Shown: positions 38,989 to 44,704 of the stretch, piece after piece | Position numbering within the stretch: position 1 is the stretch's first letter | Layout of the letters: each line of letters starts with the position of its first letter | Origin: an uncultured bacterium | Lineage (GTDB): Bacteria; Planctomycetota; JAJSAM01; JAJVHW01 | Direction: 5' to 3' | DNA: 64,000 bases | Assembly: GCA_937996235.1 (NCBI GenBank) | Contig: CALKVK010000025.1 | Location: forward strand, 1 to 64,000 | Program-made: the position numbers and the translations under genes | The notes under the pieces: generated by a model | The model's input: the letters and a program-made list of their open reading frames with translations, nothing else | The model's database searches: none | Told to the model about the DNA's origin: nothing

Positions 38989-39537
38989 ATGTTCGGATCC
39001 GGCAAGTCGAAGGGTTCGCCCGCGCCCGAGGTCAACGTGGCCGGCAGCGGCGCGCTCAAGGCGCGCTTCGTCACCTCCGAGGGCAACATCGAGGCGACGC
39101 TCCACGAGAAGGAGACGCCGGTGACGGTGCGCAACTTCGTGGCGCTCGCGAGCGGCACGGTGGAGTGGCGCAAGCCCGACGGCAGCAAGACGTCGGAGCC
39201 GCTCTACAAGGGCATCGCGTTCCACCGCGTGATCCCGCAGTTCATGATCCAGTGCGGCTGCCCGCTCGGCACCGGCACGGGCGGCCCCGGCTGGCAGTTC
39301 GACGACGAGTGCCGCCCCGGCCTGCGCCACGACGGCCCCGGCGTGCTCTCGATGGCGAACGCCGGCCCCGGCACGAACGGCTCGCAGTTCTTCATCACCG
39401 AGGTCGCGACGCCCTGGCTCGACGGCAAGCACACCGTCTTCGGCAAGGTCACGAAGGGCGTCGAGCTCGTCGCGAAGATCGCGGGCAAGGGCAACGGCAA
39501 GACGCGCCTCGAGCGCGTCGAGATCTACCGCGGCTGA
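38989..39537 (+). CDS. Cyclophilin-type peptidyl-prolyl cis-trans isomerase
   Basis: 182-residue cyclophilin that catalyses proline isomerisation. It lacks a signal peptide (N-terminus MFGSGKSKGSPAPEV), so it is probably cytosolic. Active-site features: IAFHRVIPQFMIQCGCP (catalytic Arg and Phe), GPGVLSMANAGPGTNGSQFF (the MANxGxxTNGSQFF core), FFITEVATPWLDGKHTVFG. GGGAGGAG lies just before the ATG. It begins 2 nt after the acyltransferase stop, so the two are likely cotranscribed. Confidence 0.94.
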   Translation: MFGSGKSKGSPAPEVNVAGSGALKARFVTSEGNIEATLHEKETPVTVRNFVALASGTVEWRKPDGSKTSEPLYKGIAFHRVIPQFMIQCGCPLGTGTGGPGWQFDDECRPGLRHDGPGVLSMANAGPGTNGSQFFITEVATPWLDGKHTVFGKVTKGVELVAKIAGKGNGKTRLERVEIYRG

Positions 39538-39943
39538 GGCAGGTCGGTCGGAGCGCAGCGGTCTCGGCCCGTCAGGCCGTGCGGATCCGCGCGACGTGCT
39601 GACTCGGGGCGAGGACGAAGCTCGACGTCAGCGCGCCCGCGGCAGTGAACAGCCTCGGGCGATCGCGCGATGGTGTGCTGTTCCGTCGCCTGCGTCAGCC
39701 GGCTCGGTGAAGAGGTGCCCGAGATGGCGCGAGCGACGCGTCGCGGCGTCGCCGAGATCCGCCCACCGCGAAGGGGACGGTCCTCGGCCGCTGGACGCCG
39801 CGCCGGGACCGACGCGGCCTGACCGACGCCGCCGGCAGCGGTGGGCAGACACGGACCCTCTCCGTGCACGTCGTCGCCGCGCGCGCGGAGTGCGCGCACG
39901 GCGCGACGCCCCACGTCTCAGGGGATGTCGGAGGACACGTCCC
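39538..39943. other. Gene-free stretch at the left edge of the cassette-like island
   Basis: About 400 nt with the GC-rich host composition. No conserved protein can be read in any frame and I see no long hairpin. It separates the last core gene (cyclophilin) from the island of lower GC that begins around 39944, so it may hold the island's insertion boundary. Confidence 0.55.
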
Positions 39944-40285
39944 ATGGCTGAGCGAGAAGAGGTCCCGATCGTCTTCTCGCCCCGCTTCACGACGCTCGTG
40001 GGCGCGCAGGGCTTCTACACCACGCCGCTCGCATTCTTGGGGTTCGCCCTCGCTCAGGTGACTCTCCGAAACACCCAACCCGGAACGTTCTTTCGGCGTC
40101 TCGTTCGAACGGGGGCGCCGGCAGCTGAGTCCGGCTCCCGCCTCCGCGATGCCACCGACCGATCAGGCCTGCACGGGGGTACGGAACCCGGGAGAAGTTC
40201 CCGGCCGCGCGCCGGAGCCGAAAGATCGTTCCGGGTTCGGCATGTCGCAGAAGTCATCAGGACGGCTAGGGATCTCGCGAGGTAA
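39944..40285 (+). pseudogene. Truncated hypothetical gene running into repeat copy 1
   Basis: Reading frame starting MAEREEVPIVFSPRFTTLVG. The first about 40 residues (to LGFALAQVTL) look like a genuine protein N-terminus; from about 40064 the frame continues into the large repeat (RNTQPGTFFRRLVRTGAPAAE), which translates similarly at every repeat copy. The host gene or cassette gene has therefore probably lost its 3' end. I cannot assign the fragment to a family. Confidence 0.45.
40069..40241 (+). repeat. Large inverted repeat, copy 1 (attC-like, alternative 3' arm)
   Basis: Begins gaaacACCCAACccggaacg. The outer arm AACCCGGAACGTTCTTTCGGC (40077-40097) pairs with 40217-40237 (one mismatch). 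ACCCAAC (40073-40079) fits the integron R'' consensus RYYYAAC; GTTCGGC (40235-40241) fits the R' consensus GTTRRRY with one mismatch. The first 115 nt match the other copies, but the 3' half differs from them. Confidence 0.7.
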
Positions 40286-40291
40286 TCAAGC

Positions 40292-40807
40292 ATGGGGAGC
40301 AAGAGAGGCAACAAGCGTCCGTGGTGGGAGACTGGTCTCGGCCAATTCACCGATGCCGAGCGAGAGCAACTTCGAATAAAGGCTGACGCGATCGAGGCGC
40401 AGTCCAAGGAGAGCGCGCGAAGGCGCGAGTATCGGCATATGACCGCGCTGAGTGAGTACTTCAATGACGGCGCACCGAGTTCTTGGGAATTCGCGATCGT
40501 GATTGTCGGGATCGATCCAGAGGCAGGCGAAGTCCGTCGCCTGGACATTGTGGGGCCAACCGAAGCCCCCCCGTACTCGGGCATGTCGCGGCGCTTTGTC
40601 GAGTCGATCGGGGACTACGCGAGATATGCACGAGAGTTTCACGCGCCGCCTACGTCGCGGTTCGTGCTTTCTAGATCCTGGGATGGCGCGAATGTCTGGA
40701 ACGTGCTGGTGAACCCTGGCGAACGATACGTGCGCGAGGTGATGAATAGGCTCGGACTTACTGACTGGAATCCGTCGACCGATGAATTCCTCGGCGCTCC
40801 TGGCTGA
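40292..40807 (+). CDS. Hypothetical protein, first cassette-like gene
   Basis: 171-residue soluble protein that I do not recognise. Features seen: a basic N-terminus (MGSKRGNKRPWWETG), an amphipathic helical stretch rich in Arg/Glu (about 20-50), then an alpha/beta region (SWEFAIVIVGIDPEAGEVRR, RYAREFHAPPTSRFVLSRSW). No signal peptide or membrane segment. Its base composition is markedly less GC-rich than the flanking chromosome and codon choice is correspondingly different, which suggests transfer. It stands between repeat copies 1 and 2 with short gaps and in the same direction as the repeats, as a cassette gene would. Confidence 0.65.
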   Translation: MGSKRGNKRPWWETGLGQFTDAEREQLRIKADAIEAQSKESARRREYRHMTALSEYFNDGAPSSWEFAIVIVGIDPEAGEVRRLDIVGPTEAPPYSGMSRRFVESIGDYARYAREFHAPPTSRFVLSRSWDGANVWNVLVNPGERYVREVMNRLGLTDWNPSTDEFLGAPG

Positions 40808-40850
40808 GGGGCTCGGCGACGAATTGACCTGCAAGGCGGATTGGAGATGT

Positions 40851-41030
40851 GAAACACCCAACCCGGAACGTTCTTTCGGCGCCTCGCTCGAACGGGGACG
40901 CCGGCAGCTGAGTCCGGCTCCCGCCTCCGCGATGCCACCGTCCGATCAGGCCCGCCGGTCGCCGGCTGAGCTGCGCACGAAGTCGAGGCTGGAACCCGAC
41001 TTAGCTGCCAGCGTCCCCGTCCGGGGGCGA
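40851..41030 (+). repeat. Large inverted repeat, copy 2
   Basis: Starts gaaacacccaacccggaacg at 40851, 44 nt after the stop of the 171-residue gene. Internal arms 40889-40921 and 40991-41023 are complementary at 28 of 33 positions, giving a roughly 135-nt hairpin. Copies 2, 3 and 4 share both halves. The next gene starts at 41056. Confidence 0.8.
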
Positions 41031-41055
41031 CTCGGCCTGCAGCGAAGGAGATCCG

Positions 41056-41403
41056 GTGAACCCCAAGGCGAGCACGGACCAAGCGAGGACGATACGCGAG
41101 TGGTTTCAAAGATACCACGTTGCTGGGTTGGTGCTCCCGGACGGCTGGTATCACCGTCCGTGGGACGAGGGTTACGCGCTTGACTCGGTCGAAGTAGACG
41201 ATCGAGTTTTGGTCGTCACCCTTGATGGGATGCTGGAACTGACTCTGGAGGGCGCGTGGCACGTCCATGGTGATGACCATGTCTTGGTCGTCGGGCCGTG
41301 CGACCGCGTCGTGTTCCGAGAGCTCCGGCCTGGGATCGATGCATCCGCGAGGCACTACACGTGCGGGGTCGTGACCTTCGCTCACTCGCCTCCTCCGGAG
41401 TGA
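41056..41403 (+). CDS. Hypothetical protein, second cassette-like gene
   Basis: 115-residue protein of unknown function. Start is a GTG with AAGGAG five bases upstream, a strong signal in this context. The sequence has a Trp-rich region (REWFQRYHVAGLVLPDGWY), then mostly beta content (SVEVDDRVLVVTLDGMLELT, VVGPCDRVVFRELR), suggesting a small all-beta domain. No transmembrane segment. It is markedly less GC-rich than the host flanks. It lies between repeat copies 2 and 3 in the repeat direction. Confidence 0.65.
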   Translation: MNPKASTDQARTIREWFQRYHVAGLVLPDGWYHRPWDEGYALDSVEVDDRVLVVTLDGMLELTLEGAWHVHGDDHVLVVGPCDRVVFRELRPGIDASARHYTCGVVTFAHSPPPE

Positions 41404-41491
41404 CATACGGTGCCGTGACATACGGTGCATGAAATGCCTACTACTCAGGCAACAACATAGGCGACACTCGGCGCTCTGAAGGATGCGAAGT

Positions 41492-41640
41492 ACCCAACCC
41501 GGAACGTTCTTTCGACGCCTCGTTCGAACGGTGACGCCGGCGGCTGAGTCCGGCTCCCGCCTCCGGGATGCCACCGACCGATCAGGGCCGCCGGTCACCG
41601 GCTGAGCTGCAGACGAAGTCGAGGCTGGAAGCCGACTTAG
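41492..41640 (+). repeat. Large inverted repeat, copy 3, interrupted by an IS
   Basis: Begins acccaacccggaacg and keeps the left internal arm (41525-41557), but its right internal arm stops after 'gccgacttag' where the IS begins. On the far side of the IS I cannot recognise the expected remainder with confidence. The gap 41404-41491 between the preceding gene and this repeat shows nothing else. Confidence 0.72.
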
Positions 41641-41655
41641 CCCGCCCTTCTCACG
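41641..41655 (+). repeat. IS1380 left terminal inverted repeat
   Basis: cccgcccttctcacg; it directly abuts the truncated right arm of repeat copy 3 (cttag). Confidence 0.8.
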
Positions 41656-41851
41656 GCATGGCGGATCTCGTCCACTCGCGGTGATCGAGAGCGACCGACG
41701 TCGCGCCGCAGCGTCAATCGAGTCGATCGAGGGCCGTCCCGCCGCCGCGCCACTCGCTCTCGCGCCTTCGTGGACGCGGATTCGCGCCCGGATCCGCGCT
41801 GCGGGCAGACCGCCGGCCGCGAGGCGTCGACTCGACCTGCCGTCGCGGGCG

Positions 41852-43240
41852 CTACGGCCCGGCGCGGGCGGCCGTCAGCCGGCCGTGGATCCCCGCGAAG
41901 AGCTCCCGGTACGGGTAGGAGCCGCTCATCGACACCCACACGCGCCGCACGGTCACGCGGATCACGGCGCCGATCTTCAGCAGCTTCGTCCGGATCGTGT
42001 GGCACTGCGCACGCGCCATCTCCGTGCCCGTGAGCCCGCTGCGCCGCAGCGCCGCGAGCAGCACGTACGCCAGCGACGACAGGTACAGCCGGATCTGGTT
42101 CGCGCGCAGCGTGGCCGCGCTCGCGCGGTCCGCAAACAGGTACAGCTGCTGCTCCTTGATCCGGTTCTCCATCTCGCCGCGGCTGCAGTAGACGTCCTCG
42201 TAGAGCATCTGCGCCGCAAAGGCGTCAGCCGGGACGTTGGTCACGACGAAGCGCGGGTTGCTCTTGTCGCCGACCAGGTGCTCGGCCTTGGCGACCACGC
42301 GCCGCGTCGCAGTCCAGCTGTCAAGCGTCGCGTACTCGAGTTCGGCAAAGACCCGCGACGGCTCCTTCCTCTCCTCGCACGCCGCCTTGGCCGCAGCCAG
42401 TTCGTTCGTGATCAGCGCGATCAGGCGGGCGTTCTTGGCGAGGCCGAAGACGTACCACAGCGTGTTGTCCTCGCACCACGCCATCAGCTCCTCACGGCAG
42501 AAGCCCGCATCGCCGCGGATCAGGATCTCCGTGGCGGGCCAGCGCTCGCGGATGCGCTGCACGATGCGCGCGAGCTCCGCGACGGCTCCCGCCGCGCCGT
42601 CGCGATCCGCCGTGCCGAGCCGCGCCAGCAGCAGGTGCTCCCCGCAGAAGACGTAGAGCGGCAGGTAGCAGTAGTGGCCGTAGTAGCCGTGGAAGAAGCG
42701 GCCCTCCTGCCGGCCGTGCAACGCCACGTCGGTCGTGTCGAGGTCGATCTCGATCCACGGCGGCGCCTCCTCGTGGGCGTCGAGGAAGGTGTCCACCAGG
42801 ACGCGGTCGAGCGCCTCGCTGTCGAGCGCGACCTTCTTGTAGCGCTCGTCCGCGGCGACCTTGCCGAGCGTGAGTTCGACGCGGTTGAGCGTGCTCTTGC
42901 CGGCGAGCAGCGCCTCGCCGACGTCGCGCTTGCCGACCACCGCGGCCAGCAGCCGATCACGTCGCAGCTCGTCGTGATCCACCAGATCCTCGTACCCCAG
43001 GGCGAGCCCGAAGACGCGCTGCCGCAGCAGATCGAGCACGCTGTGCTGGATGCGCGCGGGGTCGCGCTGATCGCGGAAGCACGCCGCCGCGCGCTCGAGC
43101 AGGCCGATCCGCTCGTCGGTCGCGCGCAAGAGCACCGCACCGCCGTCGGACGTGATGTCGCCGCCGTCGAAGCGGGCACTGACCACCCGTGCACCGAAGT
43201 GCTGGAAGAGAAGCGGGGCGGCGGTAGTTTCGGACGCCAT
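41852..43240 (-). CDS. IS1380-family transposase
   Basis: 462-residue DDE transposase. The N-terminus has the family's 'GDITSDGGAVLLRATDERIG' stretch. The three acidic residues fall in IEIDLDTTDVALHG (first Asp), ILIRGDAGFCREELMAWCE (second Asp) and CSRGEMENRIKEQQLYLF (Glu), in family order and spacing. The C-terminal region after NQIRLYLSSLAYVLLAALR is also typical. No frameshift or internal stop, so it is probably functional. ATG at 43240. It sits inside repeat copy 3 of the cassette-like array. Confidence 0.9.
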   Translation of the reverse strand: MASETTAAPLLFQHFGARVVSARFDGGDITSDGGAVLLRATDERIGLLERAAACFRDQRDPARIQHSVLDLLRQRVFGLALGYEDLVDHDELRRDRLLAAVVGKRDVGEALLAGKSTLNRVELTLGKVAADERYKKVALDSEALDRVLVDTFLDAHEEAPPWIEIDLDTTDVALHGRQEGRFFHGYYGHYCYLPLYVFCGEHLLLARLGTADRDGAAGAVAELARIVQRIRERWPATEILIRGDAGFCREELMAWCEDNTLWYVFGLAKNARLIALITNELAAAKAACEERKEPSRVFAELEYATLDSWTATRRVVAKAEHLVGDKSNPRFVVTNVPADAFAAQMLYEDVYCSRGEMENRIKEQQLYLFADRASAATLRANQIRLYLSSLAYVLLAALRRSGLTGTEMARAQCHTIRTKLLKIGAVIRVTVRRVWVSMSGSYPYRELFAGIHGRLTAARAGP

Positions 43241-43447
43241 CGGGGTGCTCTCCTGGAAGTGCGAGCGGTGACCTGCAAGTCACTTGCACAACGGGTGGCG
43301 CCCCGACTTGATTCCCGGAACCGGTGAGCTCCTCGACGGTCCTCCGCCGGTCCCGTCCGGTGCGACGGAGTGTCACACCGCGTCGCGCGTTCGATCGGGC
43401 TGGAATCCACGCAGAAGCTGGATCACGGCCGATTCGGGGTCAGGCGG

Positions 43448-43462
43448 CGTGAGAAGGGCGGG
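43448..43462 (-). repeat. IS1380 right terminal inverted repeat
   Basis: Reverse complement of the left end (cgtgagaagggcggg), 40 nt from the stop of the SUMF1-family gene. Confidence 0.8.
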
Positions 43463-43501
43463 CTAGCGTTCGGACGGTACCCGCGCCGGGCCGACACCGC
43501 C

Positions 43502-44482
43502 TCACCGATGCTCCCAGGCGACGCGAAGCCCCGCCATCCCCCGCCCCTTGCCTGTTTGAGACGCCGAATCTCGGGAGCTCGAACGGACCTCTTCGATCGT
43601 GCTGAGGTACCCTCCACCCCGCTTGACTCTGCGGATCATCTCATCCACAGGAGCCACATCGCCGGACACCCGCTCCCACGCGCTACCATCGGCTGGACAA
43701 CCCAACTCCGAGTCATATCTTCCACGATACACATCACGGCACCACTCCTCAACGTTCCCGTGCATGTCGTAGAGACCCCAGGCGTTCGACTTGAGACTAC
43801 CAACTCGTATGCGGCTTGCGTACACAGAGCAATCGTAGTTGCTGTACCGCGAGACGAGACTGCGGTCGTTACCGCATGACCACCGCGCGCTGGATCCAGC
43901 GCGACACGCATACTCCCACTCCGCCTCGGATGGCATTCGGAATGTGCCCTCCCCCACACGAGCGGACAGCCTCTTCAGGAACTCCTCGCACTGATCCCAG
44001 GACGCCTCTATCGGAAGCCCTGCGTCGTACCCTTCTACATTCGTTCCATGCATAATCCAGTTCCACTGCCCAACCGTGACTTCATACTTACCGATCGCAA
44101 ACGGATTCCTAATAGAGACGTCGTGAACAGGCAGCTCGTCGGGCGCACCCTGAATTGATCCCATTCGAAACGTACCCGTCGCGAGAAAAACAAGCGCCAG
44201 CGAATTTCCTCCTCCCAAATCGACCACCTCTTCCTTGACGACTGCATCCGGAAGTGCCCCGGCTGACCTAACTAGGTGACCGTCGTCACCACGCAAGCGC
44301 TTCGCCCAGATCAAGTGCACAACAACGTATGTCGCGACTGAGACAGCAGCCGCCGCCACGACCGCGATGCGCAGCGTTCTGCCATGACGGCGGAGTCCAC
44401 CGGCGATGCGCTGCAACGCGGAGCCCGCGCGGCAGACGACCTCGCTGCCAGCCTGGGACCGTGTGTTCGACTCGTCGGGCAT
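43502..44482 (-). CDS. Membrane-anchored SUMF1/FGE-sulfatase-domain protein
   Basis: 326 residues. One N-terminal transmembrane helix (about 38-60, RIAVVAAAAVSVATYVVVHL) precedes a formylglycine-generating-enzyme-like C-type-lectin fold. Landmarks are TGTFRMGSIQGAPDELPVHDV, then FAIGKYEVTVGQW, TFRMPSEAEWEYACRAGSS, NAWGLYDMHGNVEEWCRD and VKRGGGYLSTI. The last FGE cysteine pair needed for sulfatase maturation is not obvious, so it may bind a ligand instead. GGAGG precedes the ATG at 44482. It is less GC-rich than the host flanks, lies between the IS and repeat copy 4, and points opposite to the other two cassette-like genes. Confidence 0.82.
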   Translation of the reverse strand: MPDESNTRSQAGSEVVCRAGSALQRIAGGLRRHGRTLRIAVVAAAAVSVATYVVVHLIWAKRLRGDDGHLVRSAGALPDAVVKEEVVDLGGGNSLALVFLATGTFRMGSIQGAPDELPVHDVSIRNPFAIGKYEVTVGQWNWIMHGTNVEGYDAGLPIEASWDQCEEFLKRLSARVGEGTFRMPSEAEWEYACRAGSSARWSCGNDRSLVSRYSNYDCSVYASRIRVGSLKSNAWGLYDMHGNVEEWCRDVYRGRYDSELGCPADGSAWERVSGDVAPVDEMIRRVKRGGGYLSTIEEVRSSSRDSASQTGKGRGMAGLRVAWEHR

Positions 44483-44525
44483 GGCACATCCTCCGGAGCA
44501 CCAGTATGCAGGGCGGCCCAACCGC

Positions 44526-44704
44526 GAAACACCCAAGCCGGAACGTTCTTTCTGCGCCTCGTTCGAACGGAGACGCCGGCGGCTGAGTTCGATTCCCGCC
44601 TCCGCGATGCCGTCGACCGATCCGGCCCGCCGGTCGCCGGCTGAGCTGCGCACGAAGTCGAGGCTGGAACCAGACTTAGTTGCCAGCGTCCCCGTCCGGG
44701 GGCG
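44526..44704 (+). repeat. Large inverted repeat, copy 4 (overlaps the channel gene's 3' end)
   Basis: Begins gaaacacccaagccgg. Internal arms 44564-44596 and 44666-44698 are complementary with a few mismatches. The right arm lies inside the 3' end of the mechanosensitive-channel gene and carries its stop codon. Confidence 0.8.

Larger units (their letters stand above)
41641..43462 (-). mobile_element. IS1380-family insertion sequence, intact
   Basis: About 1.82 kb. Terminal inverted repeats of 15 bp, cccgcccttctcacg, at 41641-41655 and (reverse complement) 43448-43462; they can be extended by tag/cta. It encodes one intact transposase. The flanking bases are ttag on the left and ctag on the right, a 3-of-4 match to the 4-bp target duplication usual for the family, so the duplication is only tentative. 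The 210 nt downstream of the transposase and about 220 nt upstream contain no other gene. Confidence 0.82.

Noticed and set aside
39538..39943. Integrase attachment site (attI) left of the array
   Set aside because: No integrase gene or recognisable attI core could be identified, so no site is annotated.
43463..43501. Remaining half of repeat copy 3 to the right of the IS
   Set aside because: A few bases (agcgt) match the expected continuation, but similarity is too weak to annotate.
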